Shown here: positions 46,260 through 59,440 of the stretch, piece by piece
Layout of the letters: each line of letters opens with the position of its first letter
How positions within the stretch are numbered: the first letter of the stretch is position 1
From: Siphonodentalium dalli
Taxonomy: Eukaryota; Mollusca; Scaphopoda; Gadilida; Siphonodentaliidae
Length of the DNA: 64,000 bases
Direction: 5' to 3'
Assembly (NCBI GenBank): GCA_032622095.1
Contig: CP136061.1
Location: 25,980,991-26,044,990 of the forward strand
Made by a program: the position numbers and the translations under genes
Notes under the pieces: model-generated
What the model saw: only the letters and a program-made list of their open reading frames with translations
Databases searched by the model: none
What the model was told of the DNA's origin: nothing

Positions 46260-47339
46260 TAAACAACTTGACATTTAATTGTTCGTGAACCCGTCAGGTT
46301 GACCACTAATTAACCAGAAATGAGAATAAGCCACTCCTGTTTTTAAAATTTTCTACGGAAATACATGAAATTCGTTTAAATATACAAAACCATTATGTGT
46401 GACGTTTAAGCAGATCGCAGTACCATTGGCTGTCCATGTGGGAGTAAACCAGACAGACTATATCTGGTAATACCCACAAGATATCGTTGTAGTTAAAGCT
46501 GAAATGGCAAATTCCATTTCATTGGAATATTCAGATTCCACATATAATACGTCGCCATCACGATATAATCGTACAGCTGCTAAACTTAATGACGTAAAAC
46601 ACCGATAACACACATACGTGTACACGTGGACATGTGTATCAACATAACACTGAATCGAGGTGAACCCAAAATGTTGGTCTACATATAAATGCCGCCTTCG
46701 TGTATATCGTGGCTTTTGAAGGAACGTATTCTTCCTTCCATATATAAGAAAGTTTTTTTGGAATTACCGCCCTGATCAACAGTTACTTGTCAGCAGGAGG
46801 CTTTCTGATAATGCCGCATGTGGTCATGCTAACGTTGAACAATTAATGATGTCGGTAGCGAAAACAGATGTTGTCGCAAAACCACCATCAATTTGGACCA
46901 ATAGTTTTCCTCTCTTGTCGCTCTGAACACAGGTACTGTCATATTACTTAAATTGTAGTAAAACGTAACATATATGACCAGTTTTATCAATAATTTAAAC
47001 TGTTGAATTCCTGTATAATTTGTGTATTTGCAATGGTAAATGCGATTAAAAGCGATTTAACGGGTGGTCTGGCACAGAAGTATTTATTTGACGAGAATGT
47101 CCGCATTTCTTTGGGCCTTGGGAAAATAAAACCCAACATTTGTCTCCGGAAATGACAAGTGTTTTTCGTAACTGCAGCCTGTATCAATATGTACCCTGTG
47201 GCGTATAAGCCATAGCGCATGTCTCACATGGGGTAGATAACATAAATCTCGTCACTGATACCACTCTACTATCAGTTCAGGCACATACACGTTATCAGAA
47301 AGCCTCTCGATTGAGGACTACACTGAAAAAATTATTATG
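46260..47339. other. Non-coding stretch, nothing recognised
   Basis: Short frames only. Confidence 0.35.
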
Positions 47340-47630
47340 CAAAACATGTGTTCCACAAAAACGCCTAAATGAAACAGTATTCAGGCATGTGTTCCGTTTA
47401 TTTAAAAACACCAGTGATTTACCATGTGTTCCGTTTATTAAAACACACTAGTGTTTATCAAAAACACCCAAATGAAACAGTATTCAGGCATGTGTTTTGT
47501 TTATTTAAAAACAGAAGTGATGGTGATTTACCATGTGTTCCTGTTATTAAACATACACTAGTGAAACAGAATCGAGGCATGTGTTCTGTTCATTTAAACA
47601 CAATAGTGATTTCCCATATGATACTATCAT
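47340..47630 (+). repeat. ~105-bp tandem repeat (ATGAAACAGTATTCAGGCAT type)
   Basis: AAATGAAACAGTATTCAGGC at about 47366 and 47471, a degraded third copy near 47553; each followed by TGTGTTCCGTTTATTTAAA and GTGATTTACCATGTGTTCC. Confidence 0.85.
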
Positions 47631-47682
47631 ACATAATATAAACGAATACATTGGTCTAACAATATTTACCTTGACATTTTAA

Positions 47683-47751
47683 GCCAGTGCATTCTCTTAT
47701 ATATGCGAGGCTTCCTATAAGAGCCTCTCATATATAAAAGAATGGACTGGC
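47683..47751. repeat. GCCAGTGCATT hairpin (copy 2)
   Basis: GCCAGTGCATTCTCTTATAT shares its first 20 bases except one with the hairpin in the piggyBac-like MITE at 14195, and folds back on ATATAAAAGAATGGACTGGC. TTAA occurs close to both sides (47679 and 47763). Confidence 0.8.
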
Positions 47752-49264
47752 ACATAATGCTTTAATGCTGCACCAGCTCCCAACATGAAATGGCTTAAAG
47801 GCCACACCTCCAACTAGATAAGCTGTTGAGAGCTCTCCTATAACAAAATATCGCACATTGAAACGATTGTTATCTGAACAAAACTGTTACAGTGATTTGT
47901 CAACAAACATTGCAATCATGAAATAAGTTCGAATATTTAGTCGAAATATTATTAGAATATTTTTCAATAGTTTAGACCTTTTCCAATATTTAATATCAAG
48001 ATTTTTACAAACTTTAGTATCTTATTGGACATATTAATCATTGATCAGCAATTCAACTCGGACTGTAACAGTAATGTTTACATCACAATGGTTTTTTGAA
48101 GCGAAATCATGTCATTGGAGAGTTATTAATAATTAAAAATAGAACATTGTAGATCGTGCATTGTGATACATCTCACAGCGCACGATTTACTGTATACACT
48201 AATTATGATCGTCATTATATTTGGGAACCAATGGACAATTATAACCCTTCAATGTATAGTAGTTATTTTCGTTATTGATACTATGCAATGCATTGTTACA
48301 GTCAGAAACGTGCTCAACTGAGTGTTTTTATTTTGTCAATGCATGTTTGTTTCATTTTTATCAACTTGTTTGATATTGTAAATACACACCTCTCTTTACA
48401 TTTTGATCCTGTCTAAGATCATGCAGTTATAATAAATGCACATCCATAGAAATGTACTGAGGCCACAGCGATTTCACATTTAAATAACTAATGTGCTTGT
48501 ATACAGAACACAGCCGTTGGTACGAGTTTGAGTATTCCTTTATATTGACTCGTTCTGTGCACGGTGAGGTACATGTACATAGTAAGCGAACATGCAGTAG
48601 AACATCAAACAAGTTGATATCATTGAACACATGCTCCTGTTATCCGTATGTAATTCATTGCTGAATTATATATATTCAGCAGGGTGGTTCAATATGTGTC
48701 CTGGAGTGATAATGCATGCATATATAACATAGTATAATGCTATTTGTAGCTTACACTTCAGTATACAATGCTTACTGCCATTATTGGTCAACATTGATGA
48801 TATTTTGTTTAAATAAAATACATGAGGAAAACAAATTTCAGACGGCAGAAAAAAACTGTTTTTGAGCTAATTATGATCCACCAACCCCAAAATACGTGTC
48901 CGGAACTGTTTTCCTGCCAACCCGTTATAGACACGATTTAATCTCTGTCTTTAAACCCCGATATTTTACAAAATACCTGCTATTGTCTGTGTGAAAATGA
49001 TACAATGATCGTTTCTGATTTAACGTGATGATGTTGTTTTGAGGTACTTCACTGTTATGTCGTATAGTTCGATATGCTTAAGTCTTTGTGTTTCTTTACT
49101 GTACAAATTCTCAAAAAGTCCAAGGTATGCATATACCTTAGTCAAGGAGGTATACCTTATAGTCAATATAAAATTTAGCAAACACAGACAGTTACATGAG
49201 AATACCTTCACGAACATACTACCGCAGGACTAGTTCTGGTATTAGACATGCTCAGCCAAAAAGG
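47752..49264. other. Non-coding stretch, nothing recognised
   Basis: No repeat or gene supported. Confidence 0.35.
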
Positions 49265-49365
49265 GGATTGTATCAATAATAATACTAATAATAATAATAC
49301 TACTACTAATAATAATAACATGTTGACAAAGTTCAAAATCATAAAAATAATAATAAAAAAGAAAT
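49265..49365 (+). repeat. AAT/ACT microsatellite and A-rich tract
   Basis: AATAATAATACTACTACTAA and related trinucleotides, then ATAATAATAAAAAAG. Confidence 0.9.
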
Positions 49366-49441
49366 ACTTTCGCGTTCATTCAAAAAGTACAGCTGACATA
49401 GAAAAACAAAGTGTGTGCAGTGATACAATAATGATAAAAAC

Positions 49442-49610
49442 ATGAAATTTGGGTTCAACAAGTGTGCCAAATTGACAGCTGATATAACACAAACAGGTAA
49501 CATGGAATTAAATAGTGGGGTTATAAAAGAGTCTGAGGAATTTAAATATCTAGGGGTGAATGAGAACACAGAACGCGATCAGAGAAGCATGAAAACCGAA
49601 ATAGCAACTG
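49442..49610 (+). mobile_element. LINE reverse transcriptase scrap
   Basis: The frame reads MKFGFNKCAKLT, then TQTGNMELNSGVIKE and FKYLGVNEN, which matches the stretch after the RT active site in non-LTR retrotransposons (the FGxxKCA...YKYLGV wording). Only ~55 residues remain. It lies 80 bp from an AAT microsatellite; R4/Dong-type LINEs are known to favour TAA repeats, so that clade is a possibility only. Confidence 0.6.
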
Positions 49611-51199
49611 AAGACAAATGCAGAGACAGACATGTTCGGAAATTATATGCAACCACTTATTCATTTTAACCGCTGTCGCTCACATGTGTTCATCTAATTA
49701 TACAAGCAGCCATGTTATGTAGGATGTCGATGTCAGTTGGTAAGTATCATTCATGATATCCGTGCTGTTGCCCGTCATAAATGATTGATTCATTAGCATG
49801 TCAGTCGCTGCGATAACTTGGTGTGGACCATACCTTTCAAGACATAATCTCAAGTATTCCAATGTCGTCACGACGTGCCCGGTGTTATTGTGCAATATGT
49901 AAATGGCATGGCGATCCAGTGGACTGTTTGGAGCCATATTCAAATATATGGACGGTGTTCTGATCAAGAATATTCTGATGAATCTAATGTCTCGTCATCG
50001 TTGGACATTTATTCACACACTGACACTGACCATGACACACTTACTGGCTCCTCGTCTGGCGAGTCGGAATGTTCAGAATGTTCAGACGTATTATTTGAAT
50101 TGATTGCCGACACAGACCATTCCTTATTTTACACAGGAAACATCAGGTACGTCATTGTAATTATTTATTAGAAGGTTCATATTCCATTATGTAATTATAC
50201 ATAAGACACATATGGCCGTGGGTCTAATTCAGTCAAATTTATACAAATATTACCCTACCTGATACCCTACCTACGTATTTGATTTTGACAATATCCACAT
50301 ACTAACTTATCCAAGATCCCAAATGAATCGCAGGATGAGAAGTTCGTCATATTCGTGGATCATAGTTAAGAAAATATTCAACATATGGGTTATTATTATC
50401 CATCCCTAACACTATTTCTGATTAGGCAAAAGCCGTCTTGTGATATATTATGAGAAAAAGACATAATGGACTCCAGAACAAAAATTAGACTGGTCACATG
50501 TTGTGTGAATGAAACACCCAGAAGCATTTTCGAGGAAGAGTATAAAAGCATCCTATTTACATAAGTTGTATACATGCTGAATGTGATTAGATTGCCTATC
50601 AACCTGGTTTATATGGACATTTGTGAATTTCGTGAAATAAATTTGGTCAACTCATCAATTTATGGAATTTCAGGTATAACAAAATCAAATTCACATTCTA
50701 CGTGGTCACGTCACTTTAATGATTCCAGAACAGAAGACATGAAATAATTCATAACGAAATATTCTAACTTGATTCTGCATATACTTCAACTAAAACACAG
50801 TACCGCACACACCAAAATTATAAATGAAATATTTGAATTGATATCTACAGGACACAATGTAAAACGTGCTATATCATTGGCTATTAAGAAGAACAGTATT
50901 CAGGCAAACAGTAGAGTTAAAACTAATAACCTACATGGACACCATCCGGAAAGGGTTAAACAGGGACTATGGTTTTCTCTCACATTACGCTGTACTGCAT
51001 AATTTCCGGGGAACTCGGCAATCGGGAGCAGCCGCGACGTAGATGCTTTCCGTCAATCTTGTTATTCACGTCATCGTGATGGACACTTTCAACGTCAACG
51101 ACTTTTCACTATTTGTTCACTTCATACTTGATAAAGGCTACTAGATAGCCGAAAGCTCGTGTTTTTTAAAAACTCAAATGAGTCTTAAATGGTGTTACT
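49611..51199. other. Stretch with short unrecognised frames
   Basis: Short frames at 49698-49967 (minus; with YLRLCLERYGPHQVIAATDM) and 49875-50171 (plus; acidic, SSSGESECSECSDVLFEL) overlap and read better than noise, but neither is recognised. They might belong to the neighbouring Polinton fossil. Confidence 0.3.
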
Positions 51200-52531
51200 T
51201 TATTTTATTCCCATTTATGAAGAACAAAGGTCTAATAGCAGATTATTATGATCACCTTGAAGAAGACGAAACCGATACAGGTTCTGATGACGGTAGTGAT
51301 AATGATGTATATAATGAAGAAACAGATGTTGATTCAGAAGATTAAACAAGTGAATATAAACAGTGGTTGACACTACCATAACATCATCTGTTACTTAACT
51401 ATGTGAGTGACAACATGTCTTCTTGGGAACAATATTTGGAAGATATTTACTTCAATCCTTACAAACCTGCCAGTCTCTCTGGACCAGATAAATTATACCA
51501 ATTTGTGAAAAAGGACCATAAATTTGATATCAGCAAGCGCAAGATAAGGAAGTTGTTACACAATCAAGAACCATACAGTTTACAACGACCTTACTGAAAA
51601 CCTCACAGGACACACATAATCGCCGCAGGGCCTGATGATCAGTGGTCTGCAGATCTGATGGATATGGTAAAGTTTGCTACATGCAATGATAGATACAACT
51701 ACGCTCTCGTAGTAATAGATGTATTTTCCAAATTCTTGTGGCTTCGGAAACTCAAAGACAAAAAGGGCATATCTGTGACAGCATCTTTCAAAAATATATT
51801 CGATGGAGGGAGGAAAGGTAGTGCCATCAGGAATGACATAGGAACCGAATTTTCAGCCAAAATAGTTAGGGGATTTGTTTAAAGCCAACAATATTCGACA
51901 TTTTTATGCCCAAAATGAGGCTAAGGCATCTGTGTCAGAGAGAGCGCTACAGACCATTAAGACCAAATTATATCGGTACTTTACATTCAGTCAATCAGAT
52001 GCATATGCAGATAAACTACAAGACTTTGCCGAAGAATATAATAGAACCATACATAGGACCATTGACATGGCCCCTGTCAACGTTACAGGAGAAAATGCAG
52101 AAGTGCGCATAGCGACCTATTTTTCAAGACAGAAAATGAAAACTCGTGCATCAAATATTAAATTTCGATTCAATATTGGTGACCACGGCCGTATTACACA
52201 CCTGAGAAATGTGTTCACCTGTAATTATGACGAACAGTGGACAGGAGAGATTTTCTCCATCACACAACGGTTCCGGCGACAGGAAACCCAAATCTACAGG
52301 ATAGAAGACTACAGTGGCGATGAGATCAAAGGAACATTCTATCAATCAGAACTGCAGAAAGTGGACAATAATATGGATCAAAAGTGGAAAATTGAAAGCA
52401 TATTGAAAACACGAGGCCGTGGAGAACACAAACAATACTATGTGAAATGGCAATATTACCCTAAAAAATCAACTCTTGGGTCAATGCCAGTGATGTTGAT
52501 AATGAACAATTATTGTGTAAATAAATTGTAA
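51200..52531 (+). mobile_element. Polinton (Maverick) integrase fossil
   Basis: Remnant of the retroviral-type integrase that Polintons carry. In order: an acidic lead-in, the N-terminal region with PDKLYQFVKKDHKFDISKRK, the DDE core with DDQWSADLMDMVKF, YALVVIDVFSKFLW and NDIGTEFSA, the ALQTIKTKLYRYFTF helix, RTIDMAPVNV, then a C-terminal domain ending in a chromodomain-like ILKTRGRGEHKQYYVKWQYY. The order and wording are those of Polinton integrases rather than LTR elements. It is broken, with about three breaks. No polymerase, capsid, ATPase or protease part was recognised nearby and no terminal repeats, so it is an isolated fragment of moderate age. Confidence 0.8.
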
Positions 52532-53394
52532 ATACTACTTCGCTTTGTCTGTTTACCACGTCCCTATATATCACAAGCCACCAGGGGAACCACCTAACAT
52601 ATCAGAGTGTACACATAGTCTTATCGACTCACATGTGACATTTTGTCAATAAGCTGACAAGCGAGATACTAGGTGTGCATAATCCATATAGATTAGACTA
52701 TTGTCGTCTGCAAACAGACTCAGATTATGGTCCGTAAGATGGCTGTGGCACAACTAGAAACAACTTATATTTACTTCTTGTAGTAACACATTACCACATC
52801 CCTATATATAGAACATAACTGTGCTCGACCTATTTTTAGCTGTAAGGGGTTTTCCCAACATACAGACCCGGTTGGTTATATAAATAAACCCATAAACCCT
52901 TACTGTTTCGTTACCTGTCCTGGTCTTTGAAAATGTCTGCTTCAGACAACGGCTCTAAATAAAATGACTACAATCGTAAATGATCCGTTTATATACAGCA
53001 AAATGGAGAGTGAATTAGGATATTACAATGTACCCACTCCATTCATTTAAACCATTATGGCCAAGAGCAAATAAATGATCGCTCCACCTTCACAAATTTG
53101 TATCGCTCAATACCTGATTAGTTTATTGATAGCATGCCTGCAGATAAGAAGTGTTTTATCGATTCTCCGCTCACACATCTACCACTGTGGCATGGCGAGG
53201 CGTTATTACACAACGCGGATATCTATAAATAGAAATGATTCATTGTCGGTGATCCTTTGTAAACATCACCCGCGATTGCATATCGATTTTTGACTCCAGT
53301 GCTTTATGGCTAAAAATTGACTCCTCATGTTGGTCCCAGTGCTTCATCACTAAATTGACTACCTATAGAGGCCCGGATGACTGCTCTTATATGA
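52532..53394. other. Non-coding stretch with TATA-like site
   Basis: TTACCACGTCCCTATATAT (about 52555) recurs as TTACCACATCCCTATATAT (about 52790). GGTTATATAAATAAACCC at about 52874 looks like a TATA box, with an ATG 58 bases on that opens only nine codons. No gene supported. Confidence 0.35.
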
Positions 53395-53480
53395 CCCAGA
53401 ATTGGTTAGGGGTCCCACTCCAGGCCGTTTCGCCCTCCAGCGCTGGCGATAAGGGTTCAAATCCACATGTTTCCATCGTG
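53395..53480 (+). mobile_element. tRNA-derived SINE head (degenerate)
   Basis: GCCCTCCAGCGCTGGCGATA followed by GGGTTCAAATCC resembles the anticodon-to-T-arm half of a tRNA, with a box B match (GGTTCAAATCC). GAATTGGTTAGGGG upstream fits a decayed box A region. Not foldable as a full tRNA, so a SINE head or tRNA pseudogene. Confidence 0.45.
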
Positions 53481-55449
53481 GACTTTATAACTCGAAATCG
53501 TTATATGGTGGAGTTACCAGTTACTCGACGATGGCCAGTGTTTTGCCGCACATGGTCGACGAGTTTATCAGCCATTGAAATTACTGTTAGCCGCAATTGT
53601 GAGGATTTGCTCCACCACTAAAACTGGTAATGTCGTGATATGGCCTTAGTTGCTGAAATCGACATTAAGCCCCAATCAATTAATCAATTAATCATTATAT
53701 TATCCAGCCCATCACCATGCCACTATTCGCTGACAACAGAGACAGGCGGGAATTGGAGATTAGCAGAAAAAGGCGGGCTTTGAAGATTAGCAGAGAAAGG
53801 CGGGCATTAAGGAGTGTGCTATGTTGTGCTATGATTGTAACATTTCTGATAGCGATTATCACGATTGCGATTGCTGTAATGATAAATGCAACAACATACA
53901 TCACCTCATCCACCATCGGCACTAGTAACTCAGTTGGTGAGTATATCAGCTCAGGTAGTAAAACGATCAATTCGGTCATTAACCATTCTATAGAATTGGC
54001 GTAGTGACGAGTCGACAGCGGGGTGGACATCTCAAATCTGACACAACATTATAGTTGGAAATTTCGCACCAACAGTACTGGGGTGGTAAACAAAATTGCA
54101 GGAAGCTATGCCGTTTTTTTTGCATCTGGAATTGTCAATTAATTAAGCAATTAGCCAATTAATAACCAACAGCCAAAGACAGGAGTTACACTCAATAAAC
54201 TCCGAGTCTTGACAAAATGCTCACACTCGGTATTTAAAGCCAGTCAAACCACTGACAATTGTCTTGTACTGAACCGTCTACTAAAAAGAATCGGGTTGCA
54301 CCGCACAACAAATCCGAAAACCAACCCGAAGTCCATTCGAAACCGCGCCAGCATCGGGCCGGAAGTTAGTCGGCGAAACGTGCATAACGAAAATATCAAT
54401 GAAACTATGAGCATAAATACATGTACTTTGCCAATGCAATACGTTAATACGATGAACAGGTAGTGATAAGTGAATAGTAATTCGATGAATAATTGTACAC
54501 ATTATGACCTGGATTTGCTGGAACATTACATTCAATACCGATGACTAAAGTGTACTTTGTTAGGATGAAAGATGAGTGAAATGAAATAATCTACGGGATA
54601 ATATAATGTGCGGAATGGGAATATTTCCAACGAGAATAAAATGCATCACCATTAATTACTGCCATTTAATTAAAGCCACGTGGCGTTTGCGCCCCACAAT
54701 ACACCTTATAATATTTGCTTTTGTATTCTAACTAGTATCGATATAGGTTGATAAATACTTGAACTACATTTCTAAGGGCATTATATGTCACATAAAGACG
54801 CATTGGCGTACTGAAAATACAACATTGAGCACGGTGTGTGTGTCCCAAACAAGCAACGACGGTGTGCACGGCATGAAACAGAAAATTCATTCCTTGTTAG
54901 TCTATTCCTGATATGATGGAAATAAAGACAAATTGAAAACAGTTGGCAAATGAACGTGACCATGTTAAGTATTTTTATGTGCACATGAAGCCAGTATATC
55001 AATAACTCGTGTATTTTTCAACCTATCTTATACCTCCTTCCAAATTACGTAGCAATAATTTGGAAGCTGGAACGAGCCATGTCCGTTTGAGCATTACTAA
55101 ATCATAATGCCATACATATAACACTTAAACATAGGGCTAACCCGTAGCTTCCCTGAACTGTATATTACTGGTGGCAATTCTGCTGTCAGTATTTTACAAA
55201 AACAACTTATAGCCTGTATTTTGCAGTGAAGAAGAAAAAAACATGGCGGCATAGGATCGTCTTCCGAATCGAATCTGTTTATGTGAAAATTTGGTTGAAT
55301 GACTGGAGACCATCTGGTTGTCGGCCATGTCTGTAAATTAAATGTGTGAGATGTCTGATTTACAATGTTTACTTTAATTACACACACATTCAGAAATTTG
55401 GCCGTTACATAAAATATTATCCCAATTAGGTACCTCATAGTACATGTAC
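53481..55449. other. Stretch with one small membrane-like frame
   Basis: A 95-codon plus-strand frame (53717-54004) has a repeated RRALKISRERRAL basic start, one strong hydrophobic helix (MIVTFLIAIITIAIAVMI) and a Ser/Thr-rich tail; it could be a small single-pass protein, but no family is recognised and the reverse strand is open too. The rest shows nothing beyond a short hairpin at 55038-55064 (TTCCAAATT against AATTTGGAA). Confidence 0.3.
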
Positions 55450-58400
55450 CAGTTTAGCGTATACTTTTACAACATGATTCCCAGGTCCAGTATTTTATTT
55501 AAATCTGAAAGATTGACAATTGCGGAAACTGTTCGTGCAAAAAAATCATATCTGTCTAGCAGGGAATTCGCCTTTAAATCTTGTGTTTTCGTTACTGGTG
55601 TCGGAACCGCACTACCAAAATAATGTTATATATTAGACCACGCCACAAAATTCAAACTTCACTACAAAGGGTTAAATCCTATGCCAATAGCTATTTTACA
55701 ATATGGAAAATCATAGGGAAGAGGTGTTGTTTATTTTTATGCTAAAACACAAGGCTATTGACCAATCAGGGCCCAGTGACTATTTTATTATCTCCTATAT
55801 ATTCCTCCCGCATCCGCTAGATGTAACATAGTGTAACCTAACTCCCTGGATTTCTTCAGTAGTACCCTTCAATGGAATAAATGTGTTCAAAAACAAAATC
55901 AATTTTGTGGTTCTTTATTTATTACACATAATTTACCATACCCGTTAACACATTATTCATCTAACACATACTTCCCAACCACAAGTCATGTTCAGCACAA
56001 TTTGCACACAGTTTGGGGGGGTCTGGTGTTGCAAACTAGTATGGAAGACATTTTCCATGAGATAACTCCTGGTGATGTGAATTCATTGAGTCCATATTTG
56101 ATCAACTGACAATCAAGCACATGACTTTATCAGCACATGGAAAATTAAAATATGACATTTTCAGGTCCGCAAGGGTGATCCAAGATAACTGGATGTGGGT
56201 GTATATTGAAATAGTTGAACACAGATATTCTCGCTCTCTTCAAAGTGCTGAAGCATTGTCTTAACTGTATCCAAGTTTTAGTGTTCTTTAACATTCAAAT
56301 GGCCAAAAATGGCACTTTCATGATATATACCTCTACGTCTCTGGCTTTAAAAGCCAAACTACTTGTTAGTTTAGCTTCTTATAACAATTGCTACGTGTCT
56401 CATTAACTTGCTCATGTTATGAGTCATTTTTATCATCATGTGAATATTACCACCTTCAAAATGTCTGAAAATACATTGAAAAGTTTTGTTTTATAAAAAC
56501 TATTATTTGGGCTGATGTTAGTGAGAGAATAACCACATAATACATGAGAGATTAATGGGACTAACATACCAGGCTGTGAAAAATGCCTCAAAACACGTTA
56601 AAGTGACCTCCAGGGATCAAACATGCAAAACAGCTCAGTTTTGCCCTTAGGTTACACTTGTGTAAATGTGTTCCATAGGCCTCAGTGCAACGTTTTAGCA
56701 TATACTGTTTACAATATGACTCCCAGGTCCAAACTTTTATTTAAATCTGAAAGATTGACATTTGTGAAAATCATAGGGAAGAGGTGTTGTTTATACCATA
56801 CCAGGCTGTGAAAAATGCCTCAAAACACGTTAAAGTGACCTCCAGGGATCAAACAATCATGCAAAACAGATCAGTTTTGCCCTTATGTTACACTTGTGTA
56901 AATGTGTTCCATAGGCCTCAGTGCAACGTTTTAGCGTATACTGTTTACAATATGACTCCCAGGTCCAAACTTTTATTTAAATCTGAAAGATTGACATTTG
57001 TGAAAATCATAGGGAAGAGGTGTTGTTTATACCATACCAGGCTGTGAAAAATGCCTCAAAACACGTTAAAGTGACCTCCAGGGATCAAACAATCATGCAA
57101 AACAGATCAGTTTTGCCCTTATGTTACACTTGTGTAAATGTGTTCCATAGGCCTCAGTGCAACGGTTTAGCGTATACTGTTTACAATATGACTCCCAGGT
57201 CCAAACTTTTATTTAAATCTGAAAGATTGACATTTGTGGAAACTTTTTATGCAAAACAAATCATACCCGCCTAGCAGGGAATTCGCCTTTAAATATTGTG
57301 GTCTCGTTACTAGTGTCTGAACAGCACTACAAACATAATGTCGTATTTTAAATCACACCACATAATTCAAACTTCACTACAAAGGGTTAACTCCTGTGCC
57401 AATGGCTATTTTACCTATGGGAAATCACAGGGAAGAGGTGTGGTGGATCTTTATTTATTACACGTAATTTAACCCCAACCCTTTAACACATTATTCATAA
57501 AACAAGCATAATTGTCAACCACAAGTCATGTTAATCCCCATTTTCACACAGTTGTGGGGTTCTGGTGTTGCAACCTTGGATCAGCTATGGAATACTGTGC
57601 AATATTCTTTCCATCAGAGGACTTCTGGTGATGTGAGGTAATTGAGTCCAGATCTGATCAGCTCAGTTGACCATTAATCACATGGATTTATCCGCACATG
57701 GTAAAATAAAATGACATGTTCAGGTCTGTAAGGGTGACCAAAGATAACTGGATGTGAGTGTATATTGAATTAGTTGAACACAGATGTGCTCGCTCTCTTC
57801 AAAATGCTGAAACATTTTCTTAAATGTATTCAAGTGTTAGTGTTATTTAACCATCAACTTTCAACCACCACTGGAAATGACGCACTTTTGTGATATACAC
57901 CTGTACATCACTGGCTATAAAATCCAAAAATACTTGTTAGTTTAGCTTCTTATAACAATTGCTAATTGTCTCATTAACTTGATCATGTTATGGGTTATTT
58001 ACATCATCATGTGGGTATTACCACCTTGAACAATTCAGAAAATACCTTGAAAAATTGGCATTCTTTTTTTTAAATAATATAATTTTTTGACTGAGTTAGT
58101 TAAAGAAGATATAAGCAGCAAGAATAGCCACACCATACATGAGCGATTCAGTTGACAAAGATAAATGCCTCAAAACACTTTAAAGTGACTTCCAGGGTTT
58201 AAAAAATAAAAAAAAAACTCTCAGTTTTTCCCTATAGATTACACTGGTGTAAATATTTTCCATCGGCCTCAGTGCAAAGTTTTAGCGTATACTGTTTACG
58301 ATATGATTCCCTGGTCCAAACTTTTATTTAAATCTGAAAGATTGATATTTGCGGAAACTTTTGATGCAAAAATATCATATCCGCATAGCAGGGAATTCAC

Positions 58401-58620
58401 TTTTAAATCTTGTGTTTTCGTTACTGGTGTCGGAACCGCACTACAAAAATAATGTCATAATTTAGACCACAACACAAAATTCAAACTTCACTAAGGGTTA
58501 ATTCGTGTGCTATTATACCTATGGGAAATCATAGGAAAGAGGTTTGATGTATTTGTATGCTAAAAGCACGAAGGGCTATTGACCAATCAGGGCCCAGTGT
58601 CTATTTTATTCTCTGATATA
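55450..58620 (+). repeat. Complex of long direct repeats
   Basis: A segment with GACTCCCAGGTCCAAACTTT, AGCAGGGAATTCGCCTTTAA and AACCGCACTAC occurs at about 55455, 57172 and 58286. A further block (ATGTGAATTCATTGAGTCC, 56076) recurs near 57630. GGCTATTGACCAATCAGGGC occurs at about 55752 and 58568. The spacing is about 1.7 kb and 1.1 kb, so copies differ by internal loss. Non-coding. Confidence 0.85.
56570..57277 (+). repeat. 236-bp tandem array, three units
   Basis: Units start at CCAGGCTGTGAAAAATGCCT near 56570, 56806 and 57042, almost identical. 236 is not a multiple of 3, so the overlapping 60-87 codon frames that repeat here are not a protein repeat. Confidence 0.95.
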
Positions 58621-58953
58621 TATCCCCCCCGCTCTAAACATAACAACATATATGGGGAAACAGGGTCTATATACTACTTGATATATTGCCAGAACACGCC
58701 GTCGGGGTTATGATATAGCAGCAGGAAGACGGCGGGTGACTTATTCTGCTAGCGTGGGAACTAAAGAGTTAACCAAATATTTTGCATGCCAATTCCCACT
58801 GCGAGCGGAATAGAACCTGGTGTGAAATGAATTGTCTTCAGTGAGGGTACCCAGCGAAATTTATCCATTCGCAATACAAACCGTTCAAAACGCCATGCAT
58901 ACATGGGCACATAGCAACAATAGCTCGAAGACGAATGCAACTCGCCACACATA
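58621..58953. other. Non-coding stretch, nothing recognised
   Basis: Separates the long repeats from the palindrome. Confidence 0.4.
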
Positions 58954-59109
58954 CACATAACGACACGATGTGTAAATGGGTTTGTCGACACGGCACGAGT
59001 GCTATCGCGGAAGGATAGAACGAGAGGCGCTTGCCCCACGAGTTCTATCCTTCCGCGACAGTACGAGTGCCGCATCGACAAACCCATTTACACACCGTGT
59101 CGTTATGTG
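58954..59109. repeat. 156-bp near-perfect palindrome
   Basis: CACATAACGACACGATGTGT at the left is mirrored at the right as ACACACCGTGTCGTTATGTG. Arms are ~77 bp with few mismatches and almost no loop (centre about 59031). Both strands therefore open with nearly the same peptide (MGLSxRH...RGRIE...LSFRDST). Confidence 0.9.
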
Positions 59110-59440
59110 TTTATTACACGCTTCGCGTCCTAGAATCCATTTAATTGAAGAAAATAGTAACGAATATGAACTAAAGTTCTATTTTGTAACATTACCGCAC
59201 TGCGACCCACGTTCTATCAACTGCCGATCTTTAGATATCGATCGATTGGAATTTCAAGAAGAGAAGCGGGAATGTTTTGGAGAATGTTTTGCATAAATTG
59301 AACGTTTTAGTGTTATTTCCGGAATATGGTGTATATTAGTTAAATATCATGACATTGCGAAGATTGCATATCGGACACCTGATGTCATGTGGAGCAACTA
59401 ATTAACAGAAAAGTGATGGAATTTCAATCCGCTGACGAGA
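59110..59440. other. Non-coding stretch, nothing recognised
   Basis: A plus-strand frame runs from the palindrome to 59296 but has no recognisable motif. Confidence 0.35.

Noticed and set aside
53395-53480. Functional tRNA gene
   Set aside because: Only the 3' half is tRNA-like; no acceptor stem or intact box A.
56623-57274. Repeated 62-87 codon frames as a protein-repeat gene
   Set aside because: The DNA unit is 236 bp, not a multiple of three, so the frame is reset in every unit.
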